The notes under the pieces are model-generated. The model was not told where the DNA came from. It ran no database searches and saw nothing but the letters and a program-made list of their open reading frames with translations. The translations under genes and the position numbers were made by a program. From positions 372,001 to 436,000 of the forward strand of contig NZ_JAAVUT010000002.1 in the NCBI RefSeq assembly GCF_018449575.1: a stretch of DNA of 64,000 nt, given 5' to 3'. This stretch comes from Sodalis sp. dw_96 (GTDB taxonomy: Bacteria; Pseudomonadota; Gammaproteobacteria; Enterobacterales; Enterobacteriaceae). Shown here in pieces: positions 1-7,934 of the stretch. Within the stretch, counting starts at the first letter, position 1. Each line of letters opens with the position of its first letter.

Positions 1-330
1 GAGGAGCTGGGACTTATCGCGGTTATTTTCGGTGCCTGGCTGATGCAGGATAACGATTTGCAGGAAAAACAGGTGGTGATTCTGACCAACAGCGAGGGAG
101 ACAAGGAAAAAACGCTGGAACTGCAAATTCGCGAGTTGACCCTATTGCCGCTGAATATCAAATTCCAGTCCCTCGCCGAATTCCAGGTGCGCGGCGCGCC
201 TAAAAACACCGTCCTGGTTATTTCGCCGTTTTCCCTGCCGTTACCCCTGTTTTCGCCACCGTTAATGTTGGTGCGATTGCCGCTGGCACAGGCCCAGCAG
301 GAGCGCATCCGTCAACTGTTGGAAGCGTAA
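1..330 (+). CDS. csiE: CsiE C-terminal part (stationary-phase-inducible, PRD-type protein), cut by window edge
   Basis: The reading frame is open from base 1 and ends with TAA at 330, giving about 109 C-terminal residues of a protein that begins outside the window. The stretch reading GLIAVIFGAWLMQDNDLQEK, followed further on by LRELTLLPLNIK-like and PLPLFSPPL motifs, matches the end of E. coli CsiE as I remember it. CsiE is a stationary-phase-induced protein with PTS-regulation-type domains and no settled biochemical role. An ATG at 43 lies inside the conserved part and is not the real start. The normal C-terminus is reached, so the visible part looks intact. Confidence 0.85.
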   Translation, partial: EELGLIAVIFGAWLMQDNDLQEKQVVILTNSEGDKEKTLELQIRELTLLPLNIKFQSLAEFQVRGAPKNTVLVISPFSLPLPLFSPPLMLVRLPLAQAQQERIRQLLEA

Positions 331-512
331 CCTTTTAGATGACTGAACGAATCTTTGTAAATAGCAGGAAATGCCATCGATACCGGACTTTAATTTGGAA
401 TCTATATCATGTTAAAAATTGAAAAAAACGCTCATTACCGGAAATCATGGCTTTATTTTGATTAGTGGGTTCCCTAATATGCGTCACCCCCTTGTTATTG
501 ATTAAGTATATT

Positions 513-1675
513 AATGAATTCAGTTAAAATAAATCAAAATGCCTTACCTTTTCATTTTCATATAAACTCTTCTGGTAAAAATTATTCAGTACAAAAAAAA
601 TAAAAACCATCATTTCCTGGGCCTACCAAAGCCGTTGAACGAGGTTTCCAATATTACTTTTGGCTTTGCCGAGGCAATAAAACGTTCAGTCTCGACATTA
701 ACGCAATGCCTTCCCGCCCTGTTATTTTTTTCGCTGCCGTTGACCCAAGCGCGAAATCTACCGGTTGTTGGAAAAAAAATGAGCAGGATGATTATAAAAC
801 CTCGGGTAAAAAGCTCCACCAGGCATCATCGCTATTACAGCAGGAAAAAAACATTCACTACCCAAAACAATCTAACGGAAACATGCGGATTAAAAATATA
901 CCGCAGGCTATCACAGCCGGTCTTTATCAGTACTCTGCATTAACTTCACACGGTCATTATAGTGAACAGCTTTCGCATCTGAAAAATAACAGGGCGGATG
1001 ATAAGCCCTATTCAGCCGCGCCCTCTTCCTCGGCCCTTGCCGCTACAACAGAATGGAGCATCAGGCAGCTACCCCACTTTGATCCCAATGAGCATTATCT
1101 GATAGCGGGAGATAGCGATAATCCCTCTTCCATGGTGCTGTTGAAAGAGCATCGCAGTCATACTACTGATTCCTGGCTCCACTATGTAGTGGACCCTCAA
1201 GATTTGGCGCAAATGTTTTCGCACCCATCGACGGAGCCATCCGATGCGACACGGCACGCGCCGCTTAAAGGCCGATCAGGGCACAGGCGGCACATCAAAA
1301 ACAGACCGACGGGCCCGAACGCTAATGCCGAATTGATTGTCTCCGGCGCGGTGTCCGGTCAAGGCAAAGGGTCACAGAACGATGGGGTGGAGCGCAGGAC
1401 TGACAAGGCAAACAAGAGCAATAATCATAATATCCGCGCCCGATGAGCGGGGATTACAGTGGACCCATGACCATAAAAGCTATTTAAGGATAAAGGGGCG
1501 CTATGTGGAATTAATCCAAAACAAGAATAAACGCAATAGGTATTACATTAAAACAGAGCACAAAAGAAATAGAATTAACATAAAATTTCATAATAATAAA
1601 TTTGTAGTATCTTCTCAACGCAGCGGCGCCAAAAAAAATATCACCACGGAAAAAAGGGAAATACTTCTATATTAA
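513..1675 (+). pseudogene. Decayed, frameshifted gene; possible third relative of the giant toxins
   Basis: No single frame spans this 1.2-kb stretch, but coding-like pieces follow one another. A 29-codon piece starts at ATG 513 and ends at a poly-A run near 590. A piece in another frame, about 600-943, has a hydrophobic segment (LPALLFFSLPLTQA). A third frame is open to 1446 and contains the motif HYLIAGDSDNPSSMVLLKEH. A fourth frame, to 1675, is rich in Lys/Asn/Arg and contains SYLRIKGRYVELIQNK. I read this as one gene broken by several frameshifts. The polar N-terminus followed by a hydrophobic segment, and the ending, resemble the layout of the two large proteins at 17142-25270, but no clear alignment can be made by eye. 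Bases 331-512 hold no gene. Function is unknown. Confidence 0.4.
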
Positions 1676-1681
1676 TTGACG

Positions 1682-1714
1682 TTTCCCCCCGCAATAGCAT
1701 TTTGCGGGGGGAAA
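1682..1714. terminator. Strong GC hairpin after glyA
   Basis: A 13-bp perfect stem (TTTCCCCCCGCAA paired with TTGCGGGGGGAAA, 7-base loop) lies 14 bases beyond the glyA stop codon. There is no long U-tract beyond the stem on either strand, so termination is inferred from position and stem strength. It could also close the decayed gene on the plus strand. Confidence 0.6.
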
Positions 1715-1727
1715 ATAATTCGGCTAA

Positions 1728-2981
1728 TCAGGCATAGACCGGATAATGGGCACAAATAGCCAGGACTTTTTGCTTGGTGCGTTCAATGACCGCTTCGTCG
1801 TGAACATTATCCAGTATGTCGCAGATCCAGCCGGCCAGCTCACGTACGTCGCTTTCTCCAAAGCCGCGACGGGTGACCGCCGGGGTGCCGATACGGACAC
1901 CGGAGGTGACAAACGGGCTTTTCGGATCGTTGGGCACGCTGTTTTTGTTGACGGTGATATTGGCACGGCCCAATGCGGCGTCAGCCTCTTTGCCGGTAAG
2001 GTTTTTCTCCACCAGGTCCAGCAGGAACAAGTGGTTATCGGTGCCGCCGGAGACAATGTTATAACCACGCTCCAGGAAAACCGCCACCATGGCCTTGGCG
2101 TTTTTGGCAACCTGCTGCTGATAAATCTTGAATGCCGGTTCCATGGCTTCTTTCAACGCCACCGCTTTGCCGGCGATAACATGCATCAACGGGCCGCCCT
2201 GGCCGCCGGGAAACACCGCCGAGTTCAGTTTTTTATACAGCTCTTCGCTGCCGCCTTTTGCCAGGATCAACCCGCCGCGAGGTCCGGCCAGGGTCTTATG
2301 GGTGGTGGTGGTGACTACATGGGCGTGAGGAACCGGATTGGGATAGACGCCGGCGGCAACCAGCCCCGCCACGTGAGCCATATCCACAAACAGGTAGGCG
2401 TCGATGCTGTCGGCGATTTCACGCATTCTGGCCCAATCCACGACGCCGGAATAGGCGGAAAAACCGCCGATAATCATTTTCGGCTTATGGGTTAACGCCA
2501 GCTCCGCCAATTCCTGGTAATCGATATGGCCGGTTTCATCGATGCCGTAGGGGATAATGTTATACAGCTTGCCGGAAAAATTCACCGGCGAACCGTGGGT
2601 CAGGTGGCCGCCGTGGGCCAGATTCATACCCAGCACCGTATCTCCCGGCTGCAATAAGGCGGTGTAGACGGCAAAATTGGCCTGGGAACCGGAATGGGGC
2701 TGCACGTTGGCATAGTCGGCGCCGAACAATTCTTTAGCGCGATCGATAGCCAGTTGCTCGACGATATCAACAAATTCGCAACCGCCATAATAACGTTTGC
2801 CCGGATACCCTTCGGCGTATTTATTGGTCAGCTGAGAACCCTGCGCCTGCATGACGCGCGGACTGGTGTAATTTTCCGACGCAATCAGCTCAATGTGCTC
2901 TTCCTGACGCACCACTTCCTGCTCCATTGCCTGCCACAATTCGGCATCGTAATCTGCAATGTTCATTTCACGCTTTAACAT
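1728..2981 (-). CDS. glyA: Serine hydroxymethyltransferase
   Basis: GlyA is a cytosolic PLP enzyme that converts serine plus tetrahydrofolate to glycine and 5,10-methylene-THF, the main source of one-carbon units. The 417-residue product has the E. coli length and is almost identical along its whole length ([20 protein letters not shown] at the N-terminus, YPVYA at the end). The PLP-binding lysine sits in [11 protein letters not shown] near residue 229. The frame is open for 41 codons further upstream, but the ATG at 2981 matches the family start and is preceded by AGGAGA. A PurR box lies about 120 bases upstream. E. coli has hmp between glyA and glnB; it is absent here. Confidence 0.97.
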   Translation of the reverse strand: MLKREMNIADYDAELWQAMEQEVVRQEEHIELIASENYTSPRVMQAQGSQLTNKYAEGYPGKRYYGGCEFVDIVEQLAIDRAKELFGADYANVQPHSGSQANFAVYTALLQPGDTVLGMNLAHGGHLTHGSPVNFSGKLYNIIPYGIDETGHIDYQELAELALTHKPKMIIGGFSAYSGVVDWARMREIADSIDAYLFVDMAHVAGLVAAGVYPNPVPHAHVVTTTTHKTLAGPRGGLILAKGGSEELYKKLNSAVFPGGQGGPLMHVIAGKAVALKEAMEPAFKIYQQQVAKNAKAMVAVFLERGYNIVSGGTDNHLFLLDLVEKNLTGKEADAALGRANITVNKNSVPNDPKSPFVTSGVRIGTPAVTRRGFGESDVRELAGWICDILDNVHDEAVIERTKQKVLAICAHYPVYA

Positions 2982-3098
2982 CCGGTTCTCCTGACTCAGC
3001 TGACGTAATTCGTAATTCGGCGATTTAGATTCCGAGGGGGTATGGCGATAGTGTAAACTTTTTTGCCCCTGCTCCGATAGGCCCGGACCCGGCTTTTT

Positions 3099-3114
3099 AC
3101 GCAAACGTTTCCGT
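3099..3114. promoter_or_regulatory. PurR operator upstream of glyA
   Basis: The sequence ACGCAAACGTTTCCGT matches the PurR consensus ACGCAAACGTTTGCGT at 15 of 16 positions. It lies about 120 bases upstream of the glyA start. glyA is a known PurR-regulon member in E. coli, so this is very likely a functional operator. The rest of the 303-base glyA-glnB gap (2982-3284) holds no gene. Confidence 0.85.
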
Positions 3115-3284
3115 GCTGTCCCGCCGCAGAGCGCGGGGGATGGGGTCCGGAGAACCTTCAGGATATTTTTTCATTGCGGCGGGGCACTTTCTCATGATCA
3201 AGAATTTCATGGCGGACAATTTTTGACCGACAACGGCCAACGCCCGGGCGGCATAACGCGCCGGGACGAAGCCGCAAGGTCGCT

Positions 3285-3662
<378 letters not shown>

Positions 3663-3688
3663 TCATCATCGGATAAAAGAGAGCCAAC

Positions 3689-5026
3689 TTAATCTTTAAA
3701 ATCATTAGCGTCCAGCTCATGGCGCGACAAAAGTTTATAAAACTCCGTCCGGTTACGGCCTGCCATACGCGCCGCCTGAGTCACATTTCCCTTGGTAATC
3801 TGCAGCAGTTTGCGCAGATAATGCAGTTCAAATTGCAGCCGAGCCTCGACGAAGGTCGGCAATACGGTATTTTCACCTTCCAGAGCCTGCTCCACCAGCG
3901 CTTCGCTGATGACCGGGGCGGAGGTCAAGGCCACACACTGTTCTATCACGTTAACCAACTGGCGTACATTGCCGGGCCAGCCGGCCGCCATTAAACGCTT
4001 CATGGCGTCGGATGAAAAACTGCGCACAAAGGGTTTATGCCGCTCCGCCGCGGTCCGTAACAAATGGTTGGCCAACAGCGGGATATCTTCGGCCCGTTCG
4101 TGCAAAGCCGGTAATTTCAGGCTGACCACATTCAGGCGATAAAAAAGATCTTCGCGAAACTCTCCCTGCGCCATCACTTTTGGTAAATCCCGGTGGGTGG
4201 CGGAGATCACCCTGACATCGATATCCAAATCCCGGTTACTGCCCAGGGGGCGTACTTTACGTTCCTGCAATACCCGCAATAATTTTACCTGCAAGGATAT
4301 CGGCATGTCGCCGATTTCATCGAGAAACAGCGTGCCGCCCGCAGCGGATTGAAACAATCCTTCCCGGCTGCTGACCGCGCCGGTAAACGCGCCCTTGGCA
4401 TGGCCGAACAGCTCCGATTCCAGCAATTGCTCCGGCAACGCGCCGCAGTTGATGGCGACAAAGGCGTTTTTGCCACGGGGACTGGCGGCATGAATCGCCT
4501 GCGCCAGCACCTCCTTGCCGGTACCGCTCTGCCCGGTAATCAATACGCTGACATCTGACTGGGCCACCATTTTGGCCTGTTCCAGCAGTCGCAGCATGAT
4601 GGGGCTGCGGGTCACGATGGACTCCCGCCAGCTCTCGTCGCCGGCCGGCATGGACAGCAACAGCGCCTCATCAATGGCTTTATACAACGCATCCCGATCC
4701 ACCGGTTTGGTGAGAAAACTGAACACGCCTTTTTGCGTGGCGGCCACCGCATCGGGTATGGAACCGTGGGCAGTGAGAATAATCACCGGCATGCCGGGCT
4801 GGTGGCGCTGGATCTCCTCGAACAGCGCCAGCCCGTCCATTTCATCCATTCGCAGATCGCTAATCACCAAATCAATTTTTTCCCGCGCCAGCAGGCGCAG
4901 CGCTTCCTGCCCGCTTTCGGCGGTGGTGACGTTAAAACCCTCGCTGGTCAGACGCATTCCCAGTAATTTCAGCAAACTGGCATCATCGTCCACCAATAAC
5001 AGATTGGCGCTTTTACGCTGGCTCAT
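3689..5026 (-). CDS. glrR: Sigma54-dependent response regulator GlrR (YfhA/QseF)
   Basis: GlrR is the DNA-binding regulator of the GlrK-GlrR two-component system and activates sigma54 promoters, chiefly that of the small RNA gene glmY. The 445 residues show a receiver domain with the phosphoryl-accepting aspartate at residue 57 (VISDLRMD). A central AAA+ domain has the Walker A motif GQSGTGKE and the sigma54-contacting GAFTGA loop. A C-terminal Fis-type helix-turn-helix follows (GNVTQAARMAGRNRTEFYKLL region). It is the third gene of a glrK-qseG-glrR operon. Its predicted target boxes are found upstream of glmY in this window at 7797 and 7860. Confidence 0.96.
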   Translation of the reverse strand: MSQRKSANLLLVDDDASLLKLLGMRLTSEGFNVTTAESGQEALRLLAREKIDLVISDLRMDEMDGLALFEEIQRHQPGMPVIILTAHGSIPDAVAATQKGVFSFLTKPVDRDALYKAIDEALLLSMPAGDESWRESIVTRSPIMLRLLEQAKMVAQSDVSVLITGQSGTGKEVLAQAIHAASPRGKNAFVAINCGALPEQLLESELFGHAKGAFTGAVSSREGLFQSAAGGTLFLDEIGDMPISLQVKLLRVLQERKVRPLGSNRDLDIDVRVISATHRDLPKVMAQGEFREDLFYRLNVVSLKLPALHERAEDIPLLANHLLRTAAERHKPFVRSFSSDAMKRLMAAGWPGNVRQLVNVIEQCVALTSAPVISEALVEQALEGENTVLPTFVEARLQFELHYLRKLLQITKGNVTQAARMAGRNRTEFYKLLSRHELDANDFKD

Positions 5027-5047
5027 GGGTTACCGCTTCCTTTCGCT

Positions 5048-5848
5048 TCATTGCTTTGCGGCCGGCGCCGTTTTAACTCCGGCGGCTGAACTGCCCCCCG
5101 ACGGCGGAACATCGGATGCCGGCGCGTCGCCGGCGTCACTGTCGCCACCGTCCGAAATGCCCTGTTTCCGGGCCGACAGGCGTCGTTCAATTTCCGTCAG
5201 ATTTTCCAGTTTACGGGTGGTTATATCCAGTTTACGTTGCAATTCCACCTGCTGCTGGCGTATTAGCTCGATTTGCGCAGCGTCGGCTTCATGCTGCCGT
5301 TGGTTACTGCTGCGCTCATCCGCCAGAATCAGACGCAGCGCCTGTTGCTGACGCCACATCTTAAAGACCGGATACACCGAAGGCGGAAACTGGGAACGAA
5401 ATCCCAGCAGGCGCTGATAGGTTTGACGCCGTTCGGTAACGGAAATGTTGGCGGAATTCAGCAGGATACTCTCCCGAAAAGAGTCATCCCAGGTGTCTCC
5501 CCCCTGGTTTTCGGCCTCAAGCCGCGCCTGCGACGGCGTCATGCGCTCGGCGCACTCCATGGCCCGAAGCCAGTAAGTGGCGTCTTGGACGCGGTCCTCC
5601 CCACGGGTTTGCCAAAGCTGCCCGCATTCGGCGGCATTTCGGCCCGGCGCCGCGTTCTGCCGCACCATGGACAATGGCGTTGCGGAGTGCCGGCCGTCCG
5701 AATTGCCGCCGCAGCCGGTTAATACCAGGGGCAGCATCAATAGCGGCCCCAACGCCGCGAGGGCAGCGCCGGTGGGCCACGCCAGATGGAACAGACTTTT
5801 AACACAGCCGGCAGGTCCGTGGTTCGACGGTGAAAACCGTAAATTCAT
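5048..5848 (-). CDS. qseG: Outer-membrane lipoprotein QseG (YfhG)
   Basis: The 266-residue product starts with a long, rather hydrophobic leader ending in a lipobox LVLTGC (Cys46), which predicts an outer-membrane lipoprotein. The body contains YWLRAMECAERM and a C-terminal coiled-coil-like LDITTRKLENLTEIERRLS, both close to E. coli QseG. In E. coli QseG contacts GlrK and modulates its activity. The frame extends upstream to 5893, but the ATG at 5848 fits because it lies two bases after the glrK stop, implying translational coupling. The N-terminus is longer and the tail richer in Ala/Pro/Gly than in E. coli. A shorter leader starting at a downstream Met is possible. Confidence 0.88.
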   Translation of the reverse strand: MNLRFSPSNHGPAGCVKSLFHLAWPTGAALAALGPLLMLPLVLTGCGGNSDGRHSATPLSMVRQNAAPGRNAAECGQLWQTRGEDRVQDATYWLRAMECAERMTPSQARLEAENQGGDTWDDSFRESILLNSANISVTERRQTYQRLLGFRSQFPPSVYPVFKMWRQQQALRLILADERSSNQRQHEADAAQIELIRQQQVELQRKLDITTRKLENLTEIERRLSARKQGISDGGDSDAGDAPASDVPPSGGSSAAGVKTAPAAKQ

Positions 5849-5850
5849 TG

Positions 5851-7287
5851 TTATGCGTTCTCGGCGGTTAGGGGTAATTCGATACGAAAGCAAACACCGG
5901 CGTAATCTACCGTCACCAGATTAAGTTCGCCGTTCATCCGGCGAATACAATCCCGTGCAATGCTCAACCCGAGTCCGCTGCCTTTTACCGCGCCTTTGCG
6001 CTGAATGCGGCCTTGATAGAACGGCTCGAAAATCATGCTCCGCTCCGCTGCCGGTATCGGCTCGCCGCTATTGGCCAGGTCCAGATAGAGCCGTTGCCCC
6101 GTCTGGCGGCTGCGGATCCAAATGTTACCGGATTCCTGCCCATAGTGCACCGCATTGGAATAGAGATTATCAAGCACCTGCATTAATAACAGCGGCTGTG
6201 CCCGGCAATGTTCGCATTCAAGCGTAACCAGGGTATGAATGTCTTTGGCCCGGGCCGGCAGGCTGTGGGCGGCGATAACCGAATCCACCATGTCGCGCAG
6301 GGCGATATCGGCGAACTCTGCCGGACTGTCGGCCAGCTTGCGATTGTAATCCAGCAGTTGCTCGATTAGCTGTTGCAGGTGCCGGCTGCTGCTGTCGAGG
6401 ATTGTCACCACGTCGCGCTGATCGGCGCTGAGCGGCCCGGCGATTTCATCCGCCAGCAGGGCGGTGCCTTCCCTCAGACTGGCCAGCGGCGTTTTTAGTT
6501 CATGGGAGATATGTCTTAAAAACTCATGACGCTGGGATTCCAGCCACGACAGCCGTTCGCTCAGCCACAGTATCCGCTGCGCCAGCGACTGGATTTCACG
6601 GGGTCCGCTAAACGTAATGCTGCCGTCCAGCGGACGTCCTTCCCCCAGCCGGTTAATCATTTTTTCCACCATTTTCACCGGGCCGATAATCATCCGGGTA
6701 AACAGGGTGACCAATACCAGGCTGAACAGGAAGAGCAGCAGGGCCTGCCAGCCGAAAAAACGACCGCGCTCGGCGATAGCCATTTGCAGTTGCTGGCCGC
6801 GGGCGAAAATACTGGTTCGGGTGGCCTGCACCATATCGCTGTTGGCGCGGGAAAAATTCCTGAGCTGGTCTGACGCCGCTTTGCTCGGCCCGCTGTTTTC
6901 GCACTCAAGGTGCTGTAGTTGACCCAGCAAATCACGCAGTCTCTGAACATAGCGCGGATCGGGAGGCATACCGCCGTGCGCCGCCAGAATCTGGCCGTAT
7001 TGGCTCAGTTGGTTTTGATATAGCGTAACCAGGGTCTGGTCATCCAGAACGCAGTATTGACGATAGCTGCGTTCCATTTCCAGCGCCACGCTGCTCATGG
7101 ACTCGGTGCGCCGGGCATCCACCAGGGTGCTGCGATTGATATCCGCCGCCTGCTCGCTCAGATGGTCCAAACTTTTCCAGGCCTGATAGGCCAGCAACAG
7201 CAGGGGCAGCAACACCAGCGTAAAGGCGAGAATAACCAGCTGTCTTAAGGATCGGGGAAACAGACGCCACTTTTTCAAAGAAATCAT
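5851..7287 (-). CDS. glrK: Sensor histidine kinase GlrK (YfhK/QseE)
   Basis: GlrK is the inner-membrane kinase that phosphorylates GlrR. The 478 residues contain a first membrane helix (about 16-34), a periplasmic region with the conserved MERSYRQYCVLDD, a second helix (about 180-198), then HAMP. The HisKA box is HISHELKTPLAS with the phospho-histidine at 262, and the catalytic domain has the N box DNLYSNAVHYG and G box KGSGLGLSIARD. The frame opens 23 codons earlier, but the Met at 7287 matches the family start. It is the first gene of the operon with qseG and glrR and lies directly downstream of the sRNA gene glmY on the same strand. Confidence 0.95.
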   Translation of the reverse strand: MISLKKWRLFPRSLRQLVILAFTLVLLPLLLLAYQAWKSLDHLSEQAADINRSTLVDARRTESMSSVALEMERSYRQYCVLDDQTLVTLYQNQLSQYGQILAAHGGMPPDPRYVQRLRDLLGQLQHLECENSGPSKAASDQLRNFSRANSDMVQATRTSIFARGQQLQMAIAERGRFFGWQALLLFLFSLVLVTLFTRMIIGPVKMVEKMINRLGEGRPLDGSITFSGPREIQSLAQRILWLSERLSWLESQRHEFLRHISHELKTPLASLREGTALLADEIAGPLSADQRDVVTILDSSSRHLQQLIEQLLDYNRKLADSPAEFADIALRDMVDSVIAAHSLPARAKDIHTLVTLECEHCRAQPLLLMQVLDNLYSNAVHYGQESGNIWIRSRQTGQRLYLDLANSGEPIPAAERSMIFEPFYQGRIQRKGAVKGSGLGLSIARDCIRRMNGELNLVTVDYAGVCFRIELPLTAENA

Positions 7288-7469
7288 CCTGTGATTACCG
7301 GCCTGAACCCTGCCGATGCTATCCGACTCGCGGTCATGACGAAAGCACAAAATCATGGCCGCCGGCGATAAAACGCCGCCATGGCTTTATCAGCGGGAAT
7401 AAAATCGCGGCCGCCAGGGCCTTATCGCCAGGCACAAACTCACGGCCGCCATGCCCGGCGCACCACCAT

Positions 7470-7505
7470 AAAAAAAAAGCACCTGCCAAACGGCAGGTGC
7501 TTTTT
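7470..7505 (-). terminator. Rho-independent terminator of glmY
   Basis: GCACCTGCC and GGCAGGTGC form a perfect 9-bp stem with a 4-base loop. On the minus strand it is followed by nine T residues, and A/T runs flank both sides. It ends the glmY transcript and separates it from glrK. Confidence 0.93.
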
Positions 7506-7675
7506 CCAGAATAGGGGGTGCCTCACTCAACGTGTCGCCCGATGTTTGATAAAGTCGTAAGACAATTATCGGTATGTTGGACGATAGGCACCGTTCTTTG
7601 GCGTCATTCGGTAGTTATGGAGCAATATCCGCTCTTAGGGAGCAGGGCCGACATATCGAGGTGAATGAGCAACTG
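7470..7675 (-). ncRNA. glmY: GlmY small regulatory RNA
   Basis: GlmY is an sRNA that sequesters RapZ and thereby protects the sRNA GlmZ, which raises GlmS (glucosamine-6-phosphate synthase) levels. The predicted RNA, about 205 nt on the minus strand, starts AGTTGCTCATTCACC and ends in the strong terminator at 7470-7505. This start closely resembles E. coli GlmY (AGTGGCTCATTCACC). The position between purL and glrK, the orientation and the sigma54 promoter all match E. coli. The start is placed by counting from the -12 element. The E. coli primary transcript is about 184 nt, so this one is slightly longer. A covariance-model match was not run. Confidence 0.88.
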
Positions 7676-7685
7676 GGTAGTATTA

Positions 7686-7701
7686 TGCAGCTATCGTGCC
7701 A
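7686..7701 (-). promoter_or_regulatory. Sigma54 promoter of glmY (with overlapping sigma70-like -10)
   Basis: On the minus strand TGGCACGATAGCTGCA fits the -24/-12 consensus (TGGCACG, four bases, TTGCA) with one mismatch and the required GG-N10-GC spacing. The predicted start is near 7675. TAATACT just downstream could serve as a sigma70 -10, and overlapping promoters of this kind are known for E. coli glmY. Confidence 0.88.
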
Positions 7702-7796
7702 CAAATAAAAGTATTTATTAACTACATGAAAAATATAGATAATATCTCCCGAACTTCCTTGTGAATGCCAGTCGTCGCCAAAAAACGCGGGCCATT

Positions 7797-7814
7797 TGTC
7801 GCTCTACGGAGACA
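7797..7814. promoter_or_regulatory. GlrR binding site 1
   Basis: TGTC-N10-GACA, a perfect match to the GlrR recognition pattern known from E. coli glmY, lies about 120-140 bases upstream of the predicted glmY start. Confidence 0.82.
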
Positions 7815-7859
7815 CAAAGCCGCTTCAAAAAAAATATTCATAAAATACAACTAATTATC

Positions 7860-7877
7860 TGTCTCCAATTAGAGACA
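7860..7877. promoter_or_regulatory. GlrR binding site 2
   Basis: A second perfect TGTC-N10-GACA palindrome with extended symmetry (CTGTCT and AGACAG arms). Its centre is 63 bp from the first site, six helical turns, which places both on the same DNA face. A GACA half-site near 7905-7908 may be a decayed third site. Confidence 0.82.
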
Positions 7878-7934
7878 GATAATTCTTAGATTCATGAAAA
7901 AAGCGACACTTATACCCGCGATCGCCGTAACGGC

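Noticed and set aside
1746-2495. 249-codon plus-strand frame
   Set aside because: Antisense shadow of glyA, with no ribosome site and no recognisable motif.
4515-5351. 278-codon plus-strand frame
   Set aside because: Antisense to glrR and qseG, both conserved; Ser/Arg-rich shadow composition.
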